Source: JAWWPG01 sp033850885
GTDB lineage: Bacteria > Actinomycetota > Actinomycetes > Propionibacteriales > Nocardioidaceae
Reading direction: 5' to 3'
Assembly: GCA_033850885.1 (NCBI GenBank)
Contig: JAWWPG010000059.1
Coordinates: forward strand, 1 to 7,617
DNA length: 7,617 nucleotides
The notes under the pieces were generated by a model. The model was not told the origin of the DNA and did no database searches. It was given only the letters and a program-made list of their open reading frames with translations. Below, piece after piece: positions 1 to 5,308 of the stretch (positions within the stretch are counted from its first letter, which is position 1; every line of letters begins with the position of its first letter). The translations under genes and the position numbers were made by a program.

Positions 1-751
1 CCTTCTTCTCGAGATAGGTCGAGTAGTTCCCCTCGTACGGGTAGGCGCGGCCCCGGTCCAGTTCGAGGATCCATTCGGCCACGTTGTCCAGGAAGTACCG
101 GTCGTGGGTAACGGCGAGGATCGCGCCCTTGTACTCGGAGAGGTGCTGCTCAAGCCATTGCACGCTCTCGGCGTCGAGGTGGTTCGTCGGCTCGTCGAGC
201 AGCAGCAGGTCGGGTTGCTGGAGCAGCAGCTTGCACAGGGCGACCCGACGTCGCTCTCCTCCGCTCAGGTTGTCGACCAGCACATCCGGCGGCGGGCACC
301 GCAGGGCGTCCATCGCCTGGTCCAGGCGGGACTCCAGATCCCAGGCGTTGGCGTGGTCGAGGTCAGTCTGCAGGTCTCCCATCTCGGCGAGCAGCTTGTC
401 GTAGTCGGCATCCGGGTCAGCGAGCTCGACGGAGATCACGTTGAACCTGTCGAGCATGCGTTTGACGTCCGCGACCGCCTCTTCGACGTTCTCGAGAACC
501 GTCGTGCCCTCGGTCAGCGGCGGCTCCTGGAGCAGAATCCCGACCGTGGCGCCCGGGTCGAGGAGGGCGTCACCGTTGGACGGATGCTCGAGGCCAGCCA
601 TGATCTTGAGCAAGGTCGACTTACCGGTGCCGTTAGGCCCTACGACGCCGATCTTGGCGCCCTGGAGGAACGACAGCGTCACGTTGTCGAGGACCACCTT
701 GTCCCCGTGCGCCTTGCGCACGTTACGAAGGGTGAACACGTAGTCGGCCAT
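1..751 (-). CDS. ettA: Energy-dependent translational throttle protein EttA, ABC-F ATPase (N-terminal 250 residues; C-terminus beyond window)
   Basis: EttA is a soluble ABC-F protein that binds the ribosomal E site and gates the first peptide bond according to the ATP/ADP ratio (family knowledge). The visible half holds the first ATPase domain: Walker A GPNGTGKST at residues 38-46, Q-loop Q75 in ILLQEPP, signature LSGGE at 162-166, Walker B LLLLDEPTNHLD ending at D193 with catalytic E187, and the switch histidine H216 in THDRYF. The charged helical insert at about 95-135 fits the EttA 'arm', which contacts L1/tRNA. The second ATPase domain lies off the left edge; family members are about 550-560 residues. 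The ATG at 751 gives the usual MADYVFTLR N-terminus. Only weak Shine-Dalgarno pairing is visible before it, and the gene starts 54 bases after ssb ends, so co-transcription is likely. No membrane segments are present, so it is not an exporter. The assignment is very secure. Confidence 0.96.
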   Translation of the reverse strand, partial: MADYVFTLRNVRKAHGDKVVLDNVTLSFLQGAKIGVVGPNGTGKSTLLKIMAGLEHPSNGDALLDPGATVGILLQEPPLTEGTTVLENVEEAVADVKRMLDRFNVISVELADPDADYDKLLAEMGDLQTDLDHANAWDLESRLDQAMDALRCPPPDVLVDNLSGGERRRVALCKLLLQQPDLLLLDEPTNHLDAESVQWLEQHLSEYKGAILAVTHDRYFLDNVAEWILELDRGRAYPYEGNYSTYLEKK

Positions 752-805
752 GAGCCAAGAGCCTACGTGCCGTCTCAAGCCGCTCCGAATCCGCCGGTCG
801 GCGAC

Positions 806-1297
806 TCAGGAGGCGTCGGCGTACCGGTGGCCCTCGATGCTCGTCTGGGCCCCATCGGGCAGCGACGTTGGGCCCTCCTCGAGGTCCTGGGCCGCCCGTC
901 GCGCCGCCTGTGATGGGTGGGGGAACGACTCGGGCACTCTCGACATCTTCGTAAAGCTGGTGATTCCTCGGGTCAGGTCGTGCCCGACGGCGGTCGCCTC
1001 CAGGATGAAGCGTGAGCACCGCTCGCCGTCCTTCACCCACTCCTGGGTCTTCAGCTTCCCCACCACGATGACGGGGTCGCCTCGGTTGACCGAGCGGTGG
1101 ACGTTCACCGCCAACGACCGCCAGCACTGAACGCTGAGCCAGCTGGTGGTGCCGTCGACGTACGCCCCCTTTGTTCGATCGTAGTGACGCGGCGTCGTGG
1201 CGAGCCGGAACGTGCTCAGGCTGGTTCCGGCACCGACCTCCCGGCGCTCGACATCACTGCCTACATGGCCCACCACATGGATCACGGTCTCGGTCAT
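806..1297 (-). CDS. ssb: Single-stranded DNA-binding protein, SsbB-like, without acidic C-terminal tip
   Basis: The 163-residue protein has an OB-fold spanning about residues 1-115. It begins MTETVIHVVGHVG and carries the SSB-typical strands FRLATTPRHYD, SWLSVQCWRSLA (aromatics W53 and W59) and GDPVIVVGKLKT. VGHDLTRGITSF at 104-115 resembles the ending of the OB domain in actinobacterial SsbB proteins, as I recall them. The tail (about 116-163) is short and ends GHRYADAS instead of the DDDIPF-like tip that recruits partner proteins in the main replicative SSB. This suggests the paralogous SSB, which in Streptomyces acts in sporulation-associated chromosome segregation; the role here is inferred. 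An in-frame start at 1444 would add 49 residues, but the ATG at 1297 is preferred because AGGAGGA lies 4 bases before it and the OB-fold starts there. ettA follows after 54 bases. DnaA-box-like sites lie 80-117 bases upstream. Confidence 0.94.
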   Translation of the reverse strand: MTETVIHVVGHVGSDVERREVGAGTSLSTFRLATTPRHYDRTKGAYVDGTTSWLSVQCWRSLAVNVHRSVNRGDPVIVVGKLKTQEWVKDGERCSRFILEATAVGHDLTRGITSFTKMSRVPESFPHPSQAARRAAQDLEEGPTSLPDGAQTSIEGHRYADAS

Positions 1298-1301
1298 CTG
1301 T

Positions 1302-1308
1302 CCTCCTG
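1302..1308 (-). promoter_or_regulatory. Strong ribosome binding site of ssb
   Basis: On the minus strand AGGAGGA stands four bases before the ATG at 1297-1295, a near-complete match to the anti-Shine-Dalgarno sequence. It decides the ssb start in favour of 1297 over the longer in-frame option at 1444. Confidence 0.85.
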
Positions 1309-1311
1309 GTA

Positions 1312-1330
1312 TGCCTGTTCGCTCCAGGCA
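1312..1330 (-). promoter_or_regulatory. Small hairpin in the ssb leader
   Basis: TGCCTG (1312-1317) and CAGGCA (1325-1330) are perfect 6-bp inverted repeats around a 7-base loop. In the ssb transcript the hairpin would end three bases before the AGGAGGA ribosome binding site. It could modulate initiation or mRNA stability, or be chance in GC-rich DNA. The repeat is seen directly; its function is inferred. Confidence 0.35.
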
Positions 1331-1363
1331 AGCCTGCTCAGCGAGTGCGGCCGGCTGCCAGCT

Positions 1364-1376
1364 GGGGATCGTCCCC
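1364..1376. promoter_or_regulatory. Perfect inverted repeat GGGGA-TCG-TCCCC upstream of ssb, possible operator
   Basis: The 13-base dyad has two perfect 5-bp arms around a 3-base centre and lies 67-79 bases before the ssb start. It directly abuts the DnaA-box-like site at 1377-1385. The size suits a dimeric repressor or activator site, but I do not recognise it as a named operator; it does not resemble the actinobacterial LexA box. Confidence 0.35.
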
Positions 1377-1385
1377 TGTGGACGG
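1377..1385 (-). promoter_or_regulatory. DnaA-box-like site 1 upstream of ssb (CCGTCCACA)
   Basis: Read on the minus strand this is CCGTCCACA, which keeps the TCCACA core and fits the degenerate actinobacterial DnaA-box form (T/C)(T/C)GTCCACA. It begins 80 bases upstream of the ssb ATG and shares orientation with a better match 29 bases further away. Confidence 0.45.
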
Positions 1386-1405
1386 GCTGACGCGACCGGG
1401 CGATC

Positions 1406-1414
1406 TGTGGACAA
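1406..1414 (-). promoter_or_regulatory. DnaA box 2 upstream of ssb (TTGTCCACA)
   Basis: Read on the minus strand this is TTGTCCACA, the strong DnaA box of high-GC actinobacteria. It lies 109 bases upstream of the ssb ATG, in the same orientation as site 1, in the gap between the PrsW-family gene and ssb. I saw no other TCCACA-core site in the window. This suggests DnaA may influence ssb transcription; a fortuitous match cannot be excluded. Confidence 0.55.
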
Positions 1415-1440
1415 GGCACGTCGGACCAGGGCCTCGCCCG

Positions 1441-2652
1441 TCACCAGCTGGACGAGGCCCGGGTGAGCCTCGGAGTAAGGGCATCACCGGTGTCCGGCAG
1501 CATCACCCGCTCGCGCACGGCGCGCAGGCGGCGGATGAGCACCTCCTCACGGGGTAGCTCGTCGGCTCCCACCACGCCCCGGACCATTCGGTCGCGGAGC
1601 ACGCCGAGGTCGAGGCCGGTCTGCTGGAACTCCCGAAGGGTCTCACGTTCGGACCGGCCCGCAGGCCTCACGTAGCGCCGGGCTCGCCGGCGCCCCCGGG
1701 CCGTCGAGATGAACGCGACTTCTGAGGATGGCAGCCACCCGAAGGCCGAGTAGTCACCCAGCCTCGCCTGGATGACGCGGTACTCCCACCGCCGTACCAG
1801 CAGGACAAGCCCGACGAGTGTCAGAAGCGCGGGAACCAGCAGCGCGAGATAGACCGCCGTCAGGTTCCGTCCTGGCGCGAAGCTCGCCGCCGCGTTGTAG
1901 CTCATATGCAGAAGGACTGCCGCGCAGAACCCGGCGACCGGTGCGACGATCCGAACCCCGATGTGCCGATGGCGCACGGCGAGCCCGACGCCGATCCCGG
2001 TCAGCATGGTGAACATCGGATGCACGAACGGCGCAGCGACCCCTCGCCATAGAAACAGGTGCTCGACGGCCCGCAAGGCCACGTCCTGGCCGCCCTGGTA
2101 CTGCTTCACCCGCTCGAACAGCTGTCCGTAGTAGACGATGTTCTCGGTGAACGCGAACCCGATCCCGGCCAGCCCGCCGTAGACCGCCCCCGCGAGCACC
2201 GAGTTGAAGTCGTGGCGCCGCCACCACACCAAGAGGAATACCACCGCCCCCTTGCACGTCTCCTCGACCCAAGGGGCGATGTAAACGGCGCTCCGCGCGG
2301 TCGCGCCGTACTCGTCACCGACTTGTCTTGCAAGCCACCCGTTGATCGTGAGGGAGAGGTACGTCGCCGCGAGGGCGCCCCACAACAGCGCAACCACGAG
2401 CAGGCCGGCCGGCTCGGGGCGGAGGCGGTCGAGCCACAGGAAGGCAGCGGCTAGCGGGACGACCGGGATGAATGCGAACGCGAGCGCGTAGAGCAGCGCG
2501 GTTCGGCCGATGAGACCGTTGAGGTCGAGATAGATCGCCCACCCACACAGGACGGCGCCGGTGGCGAGCACCAAGCCCAGGACGATGACCGTGCGCGGTC
2601 GACGGCGCGGCAGGAGACCGCCGGCGGCAGGTACGTCCGCAAGGGTCGACAC
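1441..2652 (-). CDS. PrsW-family intramembrane glutamic metalloprotease
   Basis: This 403-residue integral membrane protein has about eight hydrophobic segments between residues 21 and 287. The PrsW (PF13367) motifs appear in order: E130-E131 in APWVEETCK, E170-N171 in FAFTEN, H211 in HPMFT, and H249 with N253 in HMSYN. In the family these acidic and histidine residues form the metal/proteolysis site within the membrane. Bacillus PrsW cleaves the anti-sigma factor RsiW, but the substrate here is unknown and no sigma/anti-sigma pair is nearby. Residues about 290-403 form a long, charged, arginine-rich cytoplasmic tail that the catalytic fold does not need. The GTG at 2652 is the only sensible start, because an in-frame TAG lies four codons upstream and no usable start precedes the first membrane segment; its ribosome binding site is weak. 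It is divergent from the secreted-protein gene and lies 143 bases before ssb with no evident terminator. Confidence 0.9.
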   Translation of the reverse strand: MSTLADVPAAGGLLPRRRPRTVIVLGLVLATGAVLCGWAIYLDLNGLIGRTALLYALAFAFIPVVPLAAAFLWLDRLRPEPAGLLVVALLWGALAATYLSLTINGWLARQVGDEYGATARSAVYIAPWVEETCKGAVVFLLVWWRRHDFNSVLAGAVYGGLAGIGFAFTENIVYYGQLFERVKQYQGGQDVALRAVEHLFLWRGVAAPFVHPMFTMLTGIGVGLAVRHRHIGVRIVAPVAGFCAAVLLHMSYNAAASFAPGRNLTAVYLALLVPALLTLVGLVLLVRRWEYRVIQARLGDYSAFGWLPSSEVAFISTARGRRRARRYVRPAGRSERETLREFQQTGLDLGVLRDRMVRGVVGADELPREEVLIRRLRAVRERVMLPDTGDALTPRLTRASSSW

Positions 2653-2903
2653 CGTCCGAGGCTACCTGGAATCTGCGAAGCTGTTGCCCGTCGACCGATG
2701 TTGCTCATGTCCTCTGTCCTGGCCAGTTGGTGGCGATGAAGGTCAGGATGCCCGGCAGATCGTCGTCGCTCAGACCCCAACGTCCCGAGGTGCTTGCCGG
2801 TGGGATCGCGGGTGTTGACAGTGACCGGGCTTGTGGCGTAAGTCTCTTCAGGTTGGTCGTCAATACCGACGAATCCGGCAGGCTTTCCTCAAAGGAGTAG
2901 CAG
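2653..2903. other. Divergent intergenic region between the PrsW-family gene and the secreted-protein gene
   Basis: The 251 bases hold the start regions of both divergent genes. The right end carries a candidate promoter (2815-2844) and AGGAG (2893-2897) for the plus-strand gene. The left end has only a weak Shine-Dalgarno match for the GTG at 2652. On the minus strand, 2705-2888 reads as two protein-like segments in different frames, possibly a decayed gene tail (see findings). No tRNA, clear terminator or insertion element was seen. Confidence 0.6.
2815..2844 (+). promoter_or_regulatory. Candidate sigma-70-type promoter for the secreted-protein gene
   Basis: A perfect TTGACA -35 hexamer (2815-2820) is followed after 18 bases by TAAGTC (2839-2844), a moderate -10 match. 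Transcription would begin near 2851, leaving a leader of about 50 bases before the ATG at 2904. The -35 match and the location support it; the -10 is imperfect. Confidence 0.45.
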
Positions 2904-4673
2904 ATGGCGAGATGGCAACGTCAGGTGCAGGTCAGACGGTCCGCCCGGGTGGGGGTGGCCGTGGCGGGGGCGTTCGTGCTCGCCGCTGCGATGGCGGCTC
3001 AGGCAGCGCCATCGGGGGCTTCGGTGACCTCGGGAAAGACCGTGTCGGTGCGGGCAGACGGGGCCTCGAAGGTCGCCCGCAGCACGATCAGGATGGTGGG
3101 CACGAGCGACCCGGCCTCGATCAAGGCTTCGTCTGGCGCGTCTCGCCGCGTGTCCAGGCCGCTGCCGGTGCTCTATCCGCATGGCAGTTCATCTAAGGGC
3201 GGGGTGGCTCCCGCGGTATCCGCTGCGAAGCTTGTCGGACGGCCGGGTCACGCCTCTGGGAGCCTGATTCGTAACTTCGACGGGATCGACGCCATCCAGA
3301 ACAAGGCGACCGCCGGGTTCAACCTTGAGCCGCCCGACGAGGGACTAGGCGCCGGCAACGGGTTCGTCGCGAACTTCGTGAACGTGACGGCCGGCATCTA
3401 CCAGACGGACGGTCGCATGGTGGCCGGCCCGTTCTACCTGAACCCGTTCTTCGGGGAGCCGGATGCGGCAAACATCTCCGACCCGCGGGTCTTCTACGAC
3501 TCGTCGAGCCACCGCTGGTTCGCGACCGTGGTCGAGTACCAGTTCAACTCGGACTTCACCGCCATCACTGAGTCTCACGTAGACCTGGCGGTCAGTAGGT
3601 CTGCAAACCCGGCTCATCACTGGAACCTCTACCAGATCCCGACCAGCAACCTGACCCATGCCGGGTGCCCGTGTCTGGCCGACTACCCGATCCTGGGAGT
3701 CGACAGTCAGAACGTCTACGTCTCGACCAATGAGTTCACCTCGAACGAGTCCTCGTTCAACGGTGCCCAGCTCTACGTGCTGTCCAAGTCCCAGCTCGAG
3801 GCCGGGTCGTCGGCGGTCAACCTGGTCTACTTCCAGAACCTCTCCGAGGCTGGAGCGCCGGCGTTCCACGTGCAACCCGCGAACGAGTACGGCGCAACGC
3901 ACGCCGAGTGGCTGATGAGCTCACTCGACCCCAACAATACAAACGACCACCGGCTCGGCGTTTGGGCGGTCACCAGCCGGCGAAGCGTCACCAGCGGTCA
4001 CGGCATGCCTGCATTGTCTGTCAAGACCATCCATTCCGAGTCGTATGCGTTCCCGCCGAACGCGCAGACTCCGAAGGGCTTCTGCCCTGGTATCGACTGC
4101 CACAACGGTCGCGGCGCTCCCACCACCGGCATCCTGCAGACGGACTGGGACGCTATGCAGGAGACGCAGTTCATGCACGGACAGCTGATCGGCGCGTTGA
4201 ACACCGGTGTCACCATCCCAGGTGATCCCGCTACCCGTTCCGGCGTCGCCTGGTTCGACGTGCACCCGACTCTCAACGGCGCCACGGTCGCTGCAGGCAC
4301 GCACGTCGCTCACCAGGGCTACCTTTCTGTGCTCGGCCAGTACATTCTCTATCCGCACATCAACATGACGGACAACGGCGACCTGGCGTTGACCTACGGC
4401 CTCACCGGACCCAGCACGTTCCCCTCGGCCGCCTACTCGGTCGCGAGGAACAACAGCTTCAAGTTCGTCAAGATCGCAGCCGCCGGGACCGGACCCGACA
4501 ACGGCTTCACCGCCACCCGGCAATACGGTGGCGCTGGACGCTGGGGTGACTACTCCAACGGCGAGATCATCCCCGGCACCAACCGCGTGTGGCTCGCCAC
4601 CCAGTACATCCCCAACTCTGGAACGGGGAACAGCAACTGGGGTAACCGCATCTTCGAGCTGAAGCTGCCCTGA
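2904..4673 (+). CDS. Secreted beta-rich protein of unknown function, propeller-like
   Basis: The 589-residue protein has an N-terminal export signal: basic RRSAR at 11-15, a hydrophobic stretch about 16-31, and a likely cleavage after AQA at 31-33. A Ser/Ala/Gly-rich linker follows to about residue 115. The rest is one beta-rich domain with recurrent blocks: EPPDEGLGAGNGFVANFVNV at 142-161, DPRVFYDSSSHRWFATV at 193-209, DLAVSRS at 227-233, DYPILGVD at 260-267, NVYVSTNEF at 270-278, and RWGDYSNGEIIPGTNRVWLA near 546-565. These resemble large exported bacterial proteins with 'PPD-N-G' and 'RWGDYS' blocks, which look like beta-propellers. I see no sialidase Asp-box or hydrolase catalytic signature, so no enzymatic role is assigned. 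C255/C257 and C394/C399 may form disulfides. There is no LPXTG, C-terminal anchor or lipobox, so it is probably released. The start is fixed by AGGAG six bases before the ATG, and a terminator follows the stop. Confidence 0.85.
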   Translation: MARWQRQVQVRRSARVGVAVAGAFVLAAAMAAQAAPSGASVTSGKTVSVRADGASKVARSTIRMVGTSDPASIKASSGASRRVSRPLPVLYPHGSSSKGGVAPAVSAAKLVGRPGHASGSLIRNFDGIDAIQNKATAGFNLEPPDEGLGAGNGFVANFVNVTAGIYQTDGRMVAGPFYLNPFFGEPDAANISDPRVFYDSSSHRWFATVVEYQFNSDFTAITESHVDLAVSRSANPAHHWNLYQIPTSNLTHAGCPCLADYPILGVDSQNVYVSTNEFTSNESSFNGAQLYVLSKSQLEAGSSAVNLVYFQNLSEAGAPAFHVQPANEYGATHAEWLMSSLDPNNTNDHRLGVWAVTSRRSVTSGHGMPALSVKTIHSESYAFPPNAQTPKGFCPGIDCHNGRGAPTTGILQTDWDAMQETQFMHGQLIGALNTGVTIPGDPATRSGVAWFDVHPTLNGATVAAGTHVAHQGYLSVLGQYILYPHINMTDNGDLALTYGLTGPSTFPSAAYSVARNNSFKFVKIAAAGTGPDNGFTATRQYGGAGRWGDYSNGEIIPGTNRVWLATQYIPNSGTGNSNWGNRIFELKLP

Positions 4674-4717
4674 CCGGTAGCCGGCCCAACCGGCCGCAGC
4701 GTGCATGAGCGGACACC

Positions 4718-4749
4718 TGCCCCGCCCTCCCTACCAGGAGGGCGGGGCA
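4718..4749 (+). terminator. Strong hairpin terminator after the secreted-protein gene
   Basis: A perfect 13-bp inverted repeat (4718-4730 with 4737-4749) encloses the loop CTACCA, 45 bases after the stop codon. The stem is almost entirely G-C. No T-tract follows, as is common for actinobacterial intrinsic terminators. Because the stem is symmetric it could also stop minus-strand transcripts. Confidence 0.8.
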
Positions 4750-4790
4750 CGCTGCTACGCGCGCACACTTCGGACGACCCGTATGGGATG

Positions 4791-4802
4791 CGCCGTACGG
4801 CG
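4791..4802. repeat. Perfect 12-bp palindrome CGCCGTACGGCG
   Basis: The sequence equals its own reverse complement across 12 bases. It lies in the gene-free stretch between the terminator and the small membrane protein gene. It could be a regulator site or chance in GC-rich DNA. Confidence 0.35.
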
Positions 4803-4840
4803 ACCAGGCCACGCCTCGGCGAGAGTCGGACCGCCGGGAA

Positions 4841-4873
4841 CGACGTCAGGCGGAGGAGCGACGTCACCCTGAC
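4841..4873. promoter_or_regulatory. Repeated CGACGTCA motif with flanking GTCAGG/CCTGAC dyad, possible operator
   Basis: CGACGTCA occurs at 4841-4848 and again at 4859-4866, 18 bases apart and in the same orientation; each contains the palindrome GACGTC. GTCAGG (4845-4850) and CCTGAC (4868-4873) form an overlapping inverted repeat. The cluster ends about 110 bases before the 45-residue gene. A regulator binding site is an inference; I do not recognise the motif. Confidence 0.3.
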
Positions 4874-4985
4874 TGGACGCGGCAGGTTTTCGGGGACAGC
4901 CCAAGTGGGTACGGGACCCTCAGCCAGCGGCAGACGCTTCGATGCCGCCTTCTGGTTGACCCCGGTTACTTGGGAGGAAGGCAAC

Positions 4986-5123
4986 ATGGGTCTCGCGTCT
5001 GGTGTGTTCCTCGCAGTAGGCACCTTTGTTCTGTCGCTCGTAGCCATTCTTCATAGCCGACCCACGCTCCGCGTCGGATACCACCGCTACGACAACAGGA
5101 CTGGTGAGCCGTCCCTGCAGTGA
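4986..5123 (+). CDS. Small single-pass membrane protein (45 residues), unknown function
   Basis: The predicted product has one hydrophobic helix at about residues 2-22 (GLASGVFLAVGTFVLSLVAI), followed by a basic, hydrophilic tail (HSRPTLRVGYHRYDNRTGEPSLQ). The start is supported by GGAGGAAG at 4973-4980, five bases before the ATG, one of the best ribosome binding sites in the window. Third codon positions are moderately GC-rich (about two thirds), weaker than in the large genes. I recognise no family. It could be a genuine small membrane protein or the preserved front end of a longer gene whose remainder has decayed in the 185 bases that follow. Its stop overlaps a potential GTG start (5120) in the frame of the AI-2E transporter, which would allow coupling, though a later start for that gene is preferred. 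Confidence 0.5.
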   Translation: MGLASGVFLAVGTFVLSLVAILHSRPTLRVGYHRYDNRTGEPSLQ

Positions 5124-5203
5124 CGCCACCCCGCAGACGTCTGCTTGTTTCGTTCACTCTGGTTCTCTTGAGTGCCAAACCGTGGCGGGGTGACACGCGA
5201 CGT

Positions 5204-5281
5204 GCTCTTTCGCGTCTCGGTCTCGGGCGTCTGAGGATGCCACGCCGCTTGTTGCTGCCTGGACGCAGATCGCGAAAGAGC
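5204..5281 (+). ncRNA. Candidate structured 5' leader of the AI-2E transporter gene
   Basis: GCTCTTTCGCG (5204-5214) and CGCGAAAGAGC (5271-5281) are perfect 11-bp inverted repeats 56 bases apart. Between them two smaller hairpins are possible: GGCGT/ACGCC (5226-5230 with 5242-5246) and CTGC/GCAG (5255-5258 with 5265-5268). The transcript could thus form a three-way junction closed by a long stem ending 27 bases before the preferred ATG. I do not recognise a known riboswitch class. A DNA-level dyad, a small MITE-like remnant or chance are alternatives. Confidence 0.3.
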
Positions 5282-5308
5282 GGCTTTGACCTTGCGCAGG
5301 AATCGCAG

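Larger units (their letters stand above)
4750..4985. other. Intergenic region upstream of the small membrane protein gene
   Basis: No credible gene is present. An open plus-strand frame from 4701 continues in frame into the 45-residue gene, but its upstream part (TPAPPSLPGGRG...) overlaps the terminator and has no recognisable domain. The stretch holds a 12-bp palindrome (4791-4802), a paired CGACGTCA motif (4841-4866) and the ribosome binding site of the next gene (4973-4980). No clear -35/-10 pair was found. Confidence 0.5.

Noticed and set aside
104..913. Long open plus-strand frame (269 codons) across ettA and the end of ssb
   Set aside because: It runs antisense to ettA and ssb, whose motifs are unmistakable. 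The frame is open only because of the high GC content, and its product has no recognisable domain.
1298..1444. Extended ssb start adding 49 residues
   Set aside because: The extension precedes a normal SSB N-terminus, covers the DnaA boxes and dyads, and lacks family similarity. AGGAGGA supports the ATG at 1297.
3345..3902. Minus-strand open frame of 185 codons inside the secreted-protein gene
   Set aside because: It is antisense to a gene with signal peptide, ribosome binding site and terminator; the product is a GC-driven Arg/Val/Asp-rich shadow.
4680..4694. GCCGG/CCGGC repeat just after the secreted-protein gene as a terminator
   Set aside because: Only 5 bp with a short loop; the 13-bp hairpin at 4718-4749 is far stronger.
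3921..4706. Minus-strand open frame of 261 codons antisense to the end of the secreted-protein gene
   Set aside because: No ribosome binding site or family resemblance is visible, and the opposite strand explains the coding signal fully.
4956..4961. TTGACC as a -35 element for the small membrane protein gene
   Set aside because: A -10 element at the normal spacing would fall inside the ribosome binding site and too close to the ATG, with no matching hexamer there.
4701..4985. Upstream in-frame extension of the 45-residue protein to 140 residues
   Set aside because: It would begin inside the terminator region and adds low-complexity Pro/Arg/Gly sequence. The internal ATG at 4986 has a far better ribosome binding site.
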